Source: Crocosphaera chwakensis CCY0110 (GTDB lineage: Bacteria > Cyanobacteriota > Cyanobacteriia > Cyanobacteriales > Microcystaceae). Taken from it: a stretch of DNA of 64,000 nucleotides. The notes beneath the pieces were generated by a model. It searched no databases, was not told the origin of the DNA, and worked only from the letters and a program-made list of their open reading frames with translations. The position numbers and the translations under genes were made by a program. Positions 19,501-27,166 of this stretch are shown here, one piece after another. The stretch is taken from assembly GCF_000169335.1 (NCBI RefSeq), contig NZ_AAXW01000011.1:62001-126000 (forward strand), in the 5' to 3' direction. Numbering within the stretch: the first letter of the stretch is position 1; every line of letters begins with the position of its first letter.

Positions 19501-20426
19501 CTTTACTTAGTTTTAAATTGTCTATTGGAAAAACGGCAATAGCAGGTAAGGATTTATATACAAATGAAGCAATTGCTGGTTTAATTCCTTTAGATAAAAA
19601 TCAAGTTCTTGACTTATTCTTATTTCATATATTTAATGCTAAATTAATTAATTTAGAAAATGTGGGTTTAAATACATTTGGTAAAAGTTTAAATAGTGGA
19701 TTTTTAAAAAAAGATGTTAAAATCCCTTTACCTCCCCTTGAAATTCAAGAGGAAATAGTTAAAGCTTGTCAAGCTATTGATGAGGAATTTGAGAAAGTGG
19801 AAACTATGATTAAAAAGGAGAAAGAAAAGATTGAAAAGTTAGCTAATCAACAGTATGAAATGTATCCTAAATATCAACTTGGTAATTTATCTAGTATGCC
19901 TCAATATGGTGCGAATGAAAAAGCAATTAATGGTAATAAAATATCTGATTATAGATATATAAGAATAACAGATATTAATGAAGATGGTAGTTTAAATAAT
20001 GATTTCAAAACAGCCGAAAAAATAGAAGATAAATATATTTTGGAAGATGGCGATTTTCTTTTTGCGAGGTCAGGTAATACAGTAGGTAAAACTTTTTTAT
20101 ATCAATCTCAATATGGTAAAGCAATTTTTGCAGGATATCTGATAAGATTTAAGTTAATGCAAGACAGAATTTTACCTAAATATTTAGAAATCGTAACAAA
20201 AAGCTCAATTTATAAAAAATGGATTGAAGATGTGCAAACTGGTTCATCACAACCTAATATAAATGGTCAAATTTATTCATCTTTAGAAATTCCTTTACCA
20301 GAATTACAAAAACAACAAAAAATTATCTCTGAAGTAGACAAATGTGAAGTAAAAATCAAAGAATCTCAAACAATAATTAACAGTATTGCGAAGAGAAAAG
20401 AATCGGTAATCTATAAATATTTGTAA
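16503..20426 (+). CDS. Single-chain restriction-modification-specificity enzyme (type IIG-like)
   Basis: A 1,307-aa protein that appears to hold a whole restriction-modification system. Residues about 60-160 form a PD-(D/E)xK nuclease of the HsdR N-terminal kind (Asp104 in GGRADIMV, then Glu119-Cys-Lys121 in IIECK). Residues about 410-700 form an N6-adenine methylase: QGIKQSEGQFFTP, the SAM loop DYACGAGHFLNEY and the catalytic NPPF near residue 543. Residues about 930-1307 are two HsdS-like target-recognition modules, each ending in a coiled-coil spacer (WNLYRLGDIVEVKIGGTPP; YQLGNLSSMPQYG). No helicase motifs are present, so it is not a translocating type I enzyme. The gene is AT-rich, stands alone, and was probably acquired. 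Confidence 0.88.
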   Translation: MIDQNNFKQVLLRLEFSNDGNILYKKFPGIDVTLKADFNTQQLIYPTDKGFTISGDFTTSFHQKENFVVFECVCRLFEKGYKPQHIELEPKWTVGHGASGGRADIMVKDNSGKSLLIIECKTAGKEFNDEWKKTLINGGQIFSYAKQAGSTKFIALYTSDFVDQKVSFDYYLITLKDNEKLLEEIADTEPLSYGKAKLLDKEDIYQAWKETYNQDFATKGIFEDDIPAYEIGKTKYSLADLTSISSNDIQGKYHQFATILRQHNVSGRENAFDKLVNLFLCKIVDETNNPDELRFYWKGIAYDSFFELQDRLQKLYQEGMKRFLGEDVTYIDNEAIDQAFRFFKNDPDATRDTIKKYFRQLKFFTNNDFAFIDVHNEKLFYQNGVVLLKLVQMLQDIRLKTEEENQFLGDMFEGFLDQGIKQSEGQFFTPIPIVKFILKSLPLEKIFAESKEIPLVIDYACGAGHFLNEYAQEIKLIVENHSKNDLEKYYQNIVGIEKEYRLSKVAKVSAFMYGQDEINIIYADSLATIPNIKENDYSILVANPPFSVKGFLETLEEKDRKKYQLIETIETKSYPNNNSIETFFIERAKQLLKPDGVMGIIVPSPILTKGKAKSTSKSTNIYVATRKILLKYFDIIAITEFGSGTFGKTGTNTVTLFLRRKPENPAPCDHFLNRVNTWFKGEDNKDQIFQDEYLIKNYCHHLEFNFEDYKTFLTGKINENFFNHDILKDYQKEFYKWTEIKKLKKSRAFKALSKEAKQEELDKRFMTYVQDIERDKLYYFVLASLNTQQVLIIKSPSKNTEMKEFLGYEWSGRKGSEGIKYLGNFKLDKIEGENEDEGIELLDKEDKRVLSNLANLANINTPLYDPQNNDNLEKINFLIKQNFLGETVDIPESLSRFVTSAFLVDMLDFSSPDFNKAISLTPNKKNITFNTKWNLYRLGDIVEVKIGGTPPRENSDYFKGDNLWVSISEMNGQIIIDTKEKITDQGVKDSNVKLIPKGTTLLSFKLSIGKTAIAGKDLYTNEAIAGLIPLDKNQVLDLFLFHIFNAKLINLENVGLNTFGKSLNSGFLKKDVKIPLPPLEIQEEIVKACQAIDEEFEKVETMIKKEKEKIEKLANQQYEMYPKYQLGNLSSMPQYGANEKAINGNKISDYRYIRITDINEDGSLNNDFKTAEKIEDKYILEDGDFLFARSGNTVGKTFLYQSQYGKAIFAGYLIRFKLMQDRILPKYLEIVTKSSIYKKWIEDVQTGSSQPNINGQIYSSLEIPLPELQKQQKIISEVDKCEVKIKESQTIINSIAKRKESVIYKYL

Positions 20427-20485
20427 GCATATCTTTATATTAGTATTAGGATGAAACAACATAGCAAATACCTCGGAATTACAAG

Positions 20486-20944
20486 TTATAAATTAAACTC
20501 TTGTAAAGCAGGATAAAAGTTACTATTTTCATGACTGGGGCGACTTAATTTAATTAAAGCAAATCGTTGTAATGCGGTTAGTTTATCCCATTGTTCTAAA
20601 GTGATTTTTTTATCAAATTCCGCTATTTTCTCTTGAATTTCTACAGGAATCTGATTTCTATCTAACCAAGGAGGGTTATCATCAATAGGTAAAGTTTTTG
20701 CTGGCGTTCCTGTTTTTTGAGTCACTAAAGTTTGCAAAAAATCTCGATATAATTTTCTTTCTTCAGGAGTTTCGCAAGCCATACTAACTAAGACTTGTTT
20801 TTCTGGTGAAGTGAATTGATTCCAGTGGTTTAATTTCAATTTTACTCCACAAGTGTCTAACTTGAGACGAACGATCATGGGAATACAGTGTAAAGACTCA
20901 ACAAATTCTTGTTCAAATTGAAAAAAATGATCCATAATATCCAT
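20486..20944 (-). CDS. narM: Nitrate reductase-associated protein
   Basis: A 152-aa soluble protein that reads like the cyanobacterial nitrate-reductase-associated family: FQFEQEFVESLHCIPMIVRLK at the start (a fully conserved-looking block), then the GVKLKLNHWNQF segment and ITLEQWDKLTALQRFAL near the end. In Synechococcus, NarM is required for nitrate reductase activity. No narB or transporter gene lies next to it here. An alternative ATG three codons in (20935) is possible. It is convergent with the restriction gene and divergent from gcvT. Confidence 0.85.
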   Translation of the reverse strand: MDIMDHFFQFEQEFVESLHCIPMIVRLKLDTCGVKLKLNHWNQFTSPEKQVLVSMACETPEERKLYRDFLQTLVTQKTGTPAKTLPIDDNPPWLDRNQIPVEIQEKIAEFDKKITLEQWDKLTALQRFALIKLSRPSHENSNFYPALQEFNL

Positions 20945-21012
20945 AATATTTAATATTTACAATCCTGGATTGTCAAACTAAAATATAACTCGCTGATTAT
21001 CAAGAAATTCCT

Positions 21013-22122
21013 GTGGCTAATTCTAACGTTTCTGATTCTCTTTTGCGTACTCCTTTATATGATTTAATTATCCAACAGAAAGCGAGGATGACCGCGTTTT
21101 CTGGTTGGGAAATGCCGGTGCAGTTTACGGGACTAAAAGTAGAACATCACGCTGTCAGAACTGCAGTGGGAATGTTTGATATTTCTCACATGGGTAAGTT
21201 TACCTTAGAGGGAGAAGGTTTATTTCCTATGTTACAGTCCCTAGTTCCTTCTGACTTAAACCGATTAACCCCTGGTAAAGCTCAATATACCGTACTGTTA
21301 AATCCCGATGGGGGTATTATTGACGACATTATTATTTACTGTCAAGGAGAAGAAAAAGCAGTTATTATTGTTAATGCAGCAACGAAAGATAAAGATAAAA
21401 AGTGGATTTTATCTAATCTAGGTTCAACTAATATCAATTTTACCGATTTATCCCAAGATAAAGTCTTATTAGCAATTCAAGGTCCCGAAACAGCAGAAAC
21501 ATTGCAACCTTTAGTTAAGGCGGATCTCACTCAACTGTCTTTCTTTGGCCATACCGATACTAAAGTGTTGGGATATCCTGCGTTTATCGCCCGGACTGGG
21601 TACACCGGAGAAGATGGCTTTGAGGTGATGATCTCCCCCGAAGGCGGACAAGAATTATGGCGATCGCTACTTGAAACTGGGGTAACTCCCTGCGGTTTGG
21701 GGGCTAGAGATACCCTAAGGTTAGAAGCAGCCATGTCTTTATATGGCCAAGATATCGATGATCATACCACTCCCTTAGAAGCCGGGTTAAAATGGCTGGT
21801 GCATTTGGATAAAAAGGGTAAGTTTATGGGACGAGAGGTGTTAGAAAAACAAGCCGAAGAAGGGGTTAAACGGCGTTTAGTGGGGTTAGAAATGGAAGGA
21901 CGACATATTGCCCGTCATGGGTATCCGGTGGTTTCTGAGGACAAAATTGTCGGGGAAGTCACTAGCGGAACCATTGGTCCAACCGTGGGAAAAGCGATCG
22001 CTTTAGCTTATGTTCCTAGGTCGTTAAGTAAAATAGGGACAACGGTTGAGGTAGAAATTAGAGGAAAACTCTACCCGGCTAAAGTGGTTAAAAAGCCTTT
22101 TTATAAGTCTGAAAATCGTTAA
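21013..22122 (+). CDS. gcvT: Aminomethyltransferase, glycine cleavage T protein
   Basis: The tetrahydrofolate-dependent T protein of the glycine cleavage system, which matters in cyanobacterial photorespiration. Family marks: LYDLIIQQKARMTAFSGWEM, FDISHMGKF, ARTGYTGEDGFE and GLGARDTLRLEA, where the folate-binding carboxylate lies; the C-terminal barrel ends with RGKLYPAKVVKKPFY. The GTG at 21013 is used; no better ATG precedes the domain. At 369 aa the length is typical. The gene stands alone, as is usual in cyanobacteria, with the other gcv genes elsewhere. Confidence 0.96.
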   Translation: MANSNVSDSLLRTPLYDLIIQQKARMTAFSGWEMPVQFTGLKVEHHAVRTAVGMFDISHMGKFTLEGEGLFPMLQSLVPSDLNRLTPGKAQYTVLLNPDGGIIDDIIIYCQGEEKAVIIVNAATKDKDKKWILSNLGSTNINFTDLSQDKVLLAIQGPETAETLQPLVKADLTQLSFFGHTDTKVLGYPAFIARTGYTGEDGFEVMISPEGGQELWRSLLETGVTPCGLGARDTLRLEAAMSLYGQDIDDHTTPLEAGLKWLVHLDKKGKFMGREVLEKQAEEGVKRRLVGLEMEGRHIARHGYPVVSEDKIVGEVTSGTIGPTVGKAIALAYVPRSLSKIGTTVEVEIRGKLYPAKVVKKPFYKSENR

Positions 22123-22207
22123 ATAAGGAACAGAGAACGGGGAAAAGGGAACAGAATTTTTACACCGTTATCTAATATAAGTAGACACTGTTTCTAATTC
22201 ATCCCTT

Positions 22208-23593
22208 ATGAAAATTCCCCGTAGATTATGGCTAATCTTTGGGATTAGCAGTTTCGTTTTATTTTTTTGTGCTGGTTTACGTCACTGGTTATTTCAGTCT
22301 AATGCGTTAGATTTAGGTTGGTTTGATCAATCTCTTTACTTAATTAGTCAAGGAAAACCCCCCATTGTTTCTTTTTCTGAGGATCATATTTTGGGGGATC
22401 ATGCTGCTTTTATTTTTTATCCCTTGGCATTATTGTATGTTATTGTTCCTAATGTTCATTGGTTATTTTTAGTCCAAGCGATCGCTTTATCGATTTCTAT
22501 TTTTCCTTTATGGTTATTAGCTAAAAAAGTAGGTTTAAAGGATAATTTAGCTTTAAGTTTAGTTGGTGTTTATTTATTATATCCTTTAATATTTAATGTT
22601 AATTTATTTGATTTTCATTCGGAAGTAATTGCCTTGCCTACAATATTTTGGGCAGTATTAGCAGCGAGATCAAAACATTTTTTACAATTTATTGTTGCTA
22701 TTATTTTAATTTTAAGTTGTAAAGCAGTCTTATCCTTAACTGTTGCAGCGATGGGAGTCTGGTTATTATTTTTTGAAAAAAGAAAAAAGTATGGATTTTT
22801 AGCTTTATTTTTAGGTATATTTTGGTTTATTATCACCACACAATTTATTATTCCTCAATTTAGTGGTGATGAAGTAGCAGCCGTAGGACGTTATTCATTT
22901 TTAGGGAATTCAGTAACAGAAATTATAACTAATTTAATTTTGCAACCTAATATCATTTTAAGTCGCATTTTTACTTTAGCTAATTTAGAATATATTATCC
23001 TTTTATTGATTCCTGTAATTTGGGGTTTATCTCCTCGTTACTTAATCCCTTTAGTCGCTGCAATTCCTGCATTAACTTTAAATTTATTAACTGATTATCA
23101 ACCGCAAAAAGATTTAGTACATCAATATTCTATTCCTATTTTACCCTTTCTATTATTATCAGTTATTGCTACATTAGCAGCAAAAAGAAGCTTATTTCGT
23201 AATCCAAAGTATATCATATCATGGTCATTAATTGCTTTTTTAGCTCTAGGAAAATATGGTTATTTTACCTCTCGATATTTAGAACAAATCGAAACAGTAT
23301 CAGCCATGAGAGAAGCGGTAAAATTAGTTCCTGCTGAAGTCAAACTATTAACATCTCCCCAAATCTCGCCTCATTTAACCCATCGTTCTGTGATTAAATT
23401 AGCTATCAAAGATCGAGAACCTATTGACGTAAAACAGTTTGATTATATTTTACTGAATACTCGTTATTCAGGATGGGAAAACTCACAAGAAACTGTTAAT
23501 AATATCGTCAATGAACTAAAAAATAATAAAGATTTTCGACTTAAATATGAGAAAAATGGAGTTATTTTATTGACTAACCATAAAGTTGATTAA
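22208..23593 (+). CDS. DUF2079 polytopic membrane protein
   Basis: A 461-aa membrane protein with about ten transmembrane helices and a soluble C-terminal domain of roughly 90 residues. The N-terminal ALDLGWFDQSLYLISQGKPP and the acidic SEDHILGDHAAF are the DUF2079 hallmarks. The acidic residues in the first periplasmic loop resemble the catalytic loop of GT-C glycosyltransferases, so a glycosyl- or lipid-linked transferase role is possible, but it is inference. The start ATG at 22208 follows a stretch without clear operon partners. Confidence 0.85.
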   Translation: MKIPRRLWLIFGISSFVLFFCAGLRHWLFQSNALDLGWFDQSLYLISQGKPPIVSFSEDHILGDHAAFIFYPLALLYVIVPNVHWLFLVQAIALSISIFPLWLLAKKVGLKDNLALSLVGVYLLYPLIFNVNLFDFHSEVIALPTIFWAVLAARSKHFLQFIVAIILILSCKAVLSLTVAAMGVWLLFFEKRKKYGFLALFLGIFWFIITTQFIIPQFSGDEVAAVGRYSFLGNSVTEIITNLILQPNIILSRIFTLANLEYIILLLIPVIWGLSPRYLIPLVAAIPALTLNLLTDYQPQKDLVHQYSIPILPFLLLSVIATLAAKRSLFRNPKYIISWSLIAFLALGKYGYFTSRYLEQIETVSAMREAVKLVPAEVKLLTSPQISPHLTHRSVIKLAIKDREPIDVKQFDYILLNTRYSGWENSQETVNNIVNELKNNKDFRLKYEKNGVILLTNHKVD

Positions 23594-23847
23594 TGTAATA
23601 TATTTTTCTATTGATTTATTTGTTGTTGACAGTTTTATAATCATGACATCTGAGTTGACTCTTTCATTGACTTTTGATCAGAAATTTACTGTAATCAATT
23701 AATGTTGAAGTTATTAATCATTTTTTTATATTATTAGGGGACAAAGTATAGAATATTTCTGTTTAACTTCTATACGAGATCCCCTGATTTTTTTATCATC
23801 ATCGTTTTTACGATTTCATATTATAGTGTTTTTTTGATTGAGAAGCG

Positions 23848-24195
23848 TTACAAAAAAGAATCTTCTACCATCACCTCCATCGGTGTACCGGTTCCTGGTG
23901 GGGGATAAATTCTAATTTTTGCTGTATTACTTAACGTTTGTAAACTCTCAGCAAATAAGGGTATTGATTGTAAAACTTGCCAATTTAAATCATGATTAGG
24001 ACAAATAACCACTAAAGTTAATCCCTTATTCCTAATCGTGACATCCCATCCACATTGCCTTAATAATTCTTGTGTAATCGGAGTGCAATTATTATAAAAA
24101 ATTTCTCCAGTTACTTCTTCTAATTCCCACGAAAGTTCACGGTAACTCGGATTTAAAGAAGGTAAATCATCGGGGGGTAAACAGGGTTTAGTCAT
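23848..24195 (-). CDS. Conserved hypothetical protein
   Basis: A 115-aa soluble protein with no signal peptide and no membrane segment. An acidic N-terminal half (SWELEEVTGEIFYNN) is followed by a mixed alpha/beta half with a Gly/Pro-rich turn, YPPPGTGTPMEV, near the end. The ATG at 24195 is preferred over a GTG five codons upstream. A similar-sized gene on the same strand lies 69 bases upstream. No function recognised. Confidence 0.65.
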   Translation of the reverse strand: MTKPCLPPDDLPSLNPSYRELSWELEEVTGEIFYNNCTPITQELLRQCGWDVTIRNKGLTLVVICPNHDLNWQVLQSIPLFAESLQTLSNTAKIRIYPPPGTGTPMEVMVEDSFL

Positions 24196-24264
24196 CTTCA
24201 ATACTCTCACTAATTTATTAAATCGATTTTTTAACTAAAAATACAAAAGACCAACAAGCAAAAC

Positions 24265-24486
24265 TTAATAACTTAACTCAACTTCATTAATTTCTCGATT
24301 GTCTATCCAATCTAAAACTTCATCTAGTTGATACAAATCAATGAATCCATATTGCCAAAGTACCATTGGTAGGGAACCCATTGAAGTTTCTGTAAACTTA
24401 ACAGCCATTTTCAAAGCATCAGCAGGAATCGCTAGTTTATGACGTAAATATTCAAGGAGTGAAGTTTGCAAATCGTTGGTCATCAT
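24265..24486 (-). CDS. DUF2949 family small protein
   Basis: A 73-aa cytosolic protein matching the cyanobacterial DUF2949 pattern: LLEYLRHKLAIPADALKMA, then LPMVLWQYGFIDLYQLDEVLDW. All helical. Two adjacent ATG codons (24486, 24483) are possible starts. It lies upstream of another small hypothetical gene on the same strand. No function is known for the family. Confidence 0.8.
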   Translation of the reverse strand: MMTNDLQTSLLEYLRHKLAIPADALKMAVKFTETSMGSLPMVLWQYGFIDLYQLDEVLDWIDNREINEVELSY

Positions 24487-24819
24487 GGTTTCTTTTACTA
24501 TTAACTATCTAGTCTTTTTCAATTTTCTAGTCTTGATTGTAGGTAAATAATTCTCTAAATACAGCCGAAAAAACACGGCAATACCTACGGATATAATTAA
24601 GATATCCGTAGCTTCACTGAATAATCTCATTATCTTGGTTAAGTAATTGTTGACTGAGACTTTTGCCTGTTGCCTTTGACTTACAAAGAAAAGTGTTTTA
24701 ATAGGTGCAAATGCTGATCGACTGAAGTGAATCCCCAGTCAACTTTTAATACGAACTCATAACAGTTACGAATTAGTAGTCACTTCTATGATGAATTCTT
24801 GAACTAAATCATTTGAAAG
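24487..24819. other. Intergenic region with a 10-bp-arm hairpin
   Basis: A 333-base stretch between the DUF2949 gene and gshB. It contains a perfect inverted repeat CTACGGATAT / ATATCCGTAG with a 7-base loop at 24585-24611. No T run follows on either strand, so it is more likely an operator-like or repeat element than a terminator. Nothing coding is seen. Confidence 0.6.
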
Positions 24820-25788
24820 TTATTTAGAACAAACTTGACTTAACCATTCAACCACTTCTAGACCTAAATTCGTACCATCGAGTAGATCAATTTCTCGAAT
24901 ACCTGTAGGACTGGTAACATTGACTTCAGTTAAATAACCGCCAATCACGTCAATACCAACAAAATATAAGCCATTTTTCCGCAATCTTGACCCCACCACC
25001 TCACAAATATGCTCTTCTCTAGGGGTTAATTCCGTTTTTTCTACTCTTCCCCCAACCGCCATGTTACCGCGAAACTCTTGACCTGTGGGAACTCGATTCA
25101 CCGCGCCAATGGGTTTACCATCTAAAAGGATAATGCGTTTGTCTCCGTTTTTGGCTTCGGGTAAAAATCTTTGAACCATGACCGGTTCTTGACCGTGATA
25201 GGTACTGACTTCAATGATAGAGTTAAAATTGCGATCGCCTGGTTCTAAAAATAAAATTCCTTCCCCTGCTTTACCCCCTAACGGTTTCAAGACGGCCTGT
25301 GTTTTCTCCTCAACAAACTGGCGAATAACTTTCTTATCCAGACTAACCACGGTTTCAGGCATCACCGAGTAAAATTGTAGGGTGTACATTTTCTCGTTAG
25401 CTTCTCGTAATCCTTGAGGAGAATTAATGACCAAAGTGTTTGTTGGATCAATTAATTCGAGGATATATGTGGCATACAGATAACGAATAGTCACTGGAGG
25501 ATCTTTTCGCATCCACACCGCGTCCATGTCCTCAAGACAACGTAACTCTCCTGGAGAAACTTGATACCACTGGGAGACACTCACCCATTTTCCGTCTTGT
25601 AAGGTTACAGAGGTTAACTGGACTTGAGATAAAACAGCCCAAGCTTTCCCATCAATGACACTCAATTGATGAATTTCTGTGATCCATACTTCATGGCCTA
25701 AATTTTGGGCTGCTTCCATAATAGCGACGGTGCTATCGTGGGCAGGGTTGAGATTAGCAATAGGATCAATAATAAACGCGAGTTTCAT
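24820..25788 (-). CDS. gshB: Glutathione synthetase
   Basis: An ATP-grasp ligase joining gamma-glutamylcysteine and glycine, in the cytosol. Marks: the N-terminal MKLAFIIDPIANLNPAHDST, the family DAVWMRKDPP loop, LKPLGGKAGEGI (nucleotide-binding region) and the C-terminal EVNVTSPTGIREID, with metal and substrate ligands. Its start ATG overlaps the stop of grxC by one base (TAATG), so the two are translationally coupled. This grxC-gshB pairing is common in cyanobacteria and ties glutathione supply to a glutathione-dependent reductant. Confidence 0.97.
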   Translation of the reverse strand: MKLAFIIDPIANLNPAHDSTVAIMEAAQNLGHEVWITEIHQLSVIDGKAWAVLSQVQLTSVTLQDGKWVSVSQWYQVSPGELRCLEDMDAVWMRKDPPVTIRYLYATYILELIDPTNTLVINSPQGLREANEKMYTLQFYSVMPETVVSLDKKVIRQFVEEKTQAVLKPLGGKAGEGILFLEPGDRNFNSIIEVSTYHGQEPVMVQRFLPEAKNGDKRIILLDGKPIGAVNRVPTGQEFRGNMAVGGRVEKTELTPREEHICEVVGSRLRKNGLYFVGIDVIGGYLTEVNVTSPTGIREIDLLDGTNLGLEVVEWLSQVCSK

Positions 25789-26057
25789 TAGGCTGCCGAC
25801 TGCTCCAATAAGCTATCAAGTTTCCCAGTTGAATCTAAGTGATACAATTCATCACAACCCCCCACATGGCGATCGTTGATAAAAATTTGTGGTAAACTGC
25901 GTTTTCCGTTGGCCCGTTCTGTCATTTCTTCCCTAGCCTCTTCGTCCCCATCAATACAATATTCTGTGAATTCTGCCCCTTTTTTAACTAATAAAGCTTT
26001 TGCTCGAATACAAAAGGGACAGGTACTCCAAGTATAAATTTCAACGTTAGCTGCCAT
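25788..26057 (-). CDS. grxC: Glutaredoxin 3
   Basis: An 89-aa thioredoxin-fold dithiol glutaredoxin with active site Cys13-Pro-Phe-Cys16 and the glutathione-binding patterns RSLPQIFI (cis-Pro) and GGCDELY. It reduces disulfides and glutathione-mixed disulfides in the cytosol. It is the first gene of the pair with gshB and overlaps it by one base. Confidence 0.97.
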   Translation of the reverse strand: MAANVEIYTWSTCPFCIRAKALLVKKGAEFTEYCIDGDEEAREEMTERANGKRSLPQIFINDRHVGGCDELYHLDSTGKLDSLLEQSAA

Positions 26058-26274
26058 AGATATCTCAAATATTAATTATTATGTCAATTGTACTCTGTTC
26101 TGACTGTCTATTGTGGCGATCAAAGTCAAAGAAATTAGTCATAATAGATAATTAAAGTTTGTTGTCTTATCATGAAGCGATCGCAAGGGTTATCAGGCCA
26201 ATAACTCTCACATTTTTATACAATAACTTTTTTCCTCACCTGAAACTGTTGTCTATTCACTCCCAATAAAAGCC

Positions 26275-27060
26275 ATGATAAAAATTACTTCTATTAGTTT
26301 AACTGCTCTATTGACAGCATTTGGGTTAGTTTTACCGGTCAGAGCCGAAAATTTAGCCCATTTAAGTCAATTATTATCCACAAAACAATGTCAACTCTGT
26401 GATTTAACTGGCTCAGGGTTAGTGATGGCCGATCTTTCAGGTGCTTCTTTAATTGGGGCTAATTTAGCTGGAGCCAACCTATCTCAAGCCAATTTAGCAG
26501 GAGCCGATCTTAGGGGGGCAAATTTAACCGGAGCTTCGTTATACGGAGCTAATTTAACCGGTGCTAATTTAAGTAGTGCTGTGTTAGAAGGAACGGATTT
26601 AAGAGAATCCTATCTTACCAATGCTAACTTAACTGGTACTAACTTGGCTAACGCTTATGTGCAAGGGGCTAAAGGCATTTCTCAAAATGCAGGAACTCCT
26701 GAACTTTTTTATGGATGGGGTTTAATTGAAACCAAAGAAGGAAATTATCAAGAAGCGATCGCTCATCATAATAAGGCGTTAATTTTAGATTCAGAATATG
26801 CCCCTGCTTATTTAGCCAGAGGTTATGCTTTATTACGGTTAGGGAATGAAAATGGAGCAGTCCTTAATGCCCAAATGGCTTCTCAACTTTACGAAAAACA
26901 GGAAAATACTCAAGGAAAAGAATTGGCTGAAAGTTTTGTCAAAAATATTGAAGCCATGCAAGAAGCACGGAGAAAAGGAGGCGGTTCTCCTGGTTTAGAC
27001 AATATTGTTCGGGGTGTGGCTTCTTTGGCGTTACAATTTTTGCTCAAAGGCGGGATTTAA
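26275..27060 (+). CDS. Exported pentapeptide-repeat protein with TPR domain
   Basis: A 261-aa protein in three parts. First comes a signal peptide (residues 1-24, ending VRA). Residues 30-125 begin with a CxxC lead-in, CQLCDLTGSGL, and about sixteen A(N/D)LxG pentapeptides. Residues about 140-225 form two tetratricopeptide repeats (FYGWGLIETKEGNYQEAIAHHNKAL...). The tail is Gly-rich. The leader and CxxCDL motif are shared with the longer paralogue at 12.1 kb, pointing to a small local family probably located in the periplasm or thylakoid lumen. Function unknown. Confidence 0.88.
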   Translation: MIKITSISLTALLTAFGLVLPVRAENLAHLSQLLSTKQCQLCDLTGSGLVMADLSGASLIGANLAGANLSQANLAGADLRGANLTGASLYGANLTGANLSSAVLEGTDLRESYLTNANLTGTNLANAYVQGAKGISQNAGTPELFYGWGLIETKEGNYQEAIAHHNKALILDSEYAPAYLARGYALLRLGNENGAVLNAQMASQLYEKQENTQGKELAESFVKNIEAMQEARRKGGGSPGLDNIVRGVASLALQFLLKGGI

Positions 27061-27096
27061 TATTAGCGATCAAAACTATAGATGTTCATATTCTAG

Positions 27097-27117
27097 GGGC
27101 TTAATGTTATTAAGCCC
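27097..27117. terminator. Hairpin between convergent genes
   Basis: A 9-bp stem GGGCTTAAT / ATTAAGCCC with a 3-base loop lies in the 106 bases between the pentapeptide-TPR gene and the convergent shc gene. It could terminate both, though no strong T tract follows on either strand. Confidence 0.5.
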
Positions 27118-27166
27118 TGATCAAGATAACAGGATATAAAGATGCTAGATTAGATTAATCCAACAT

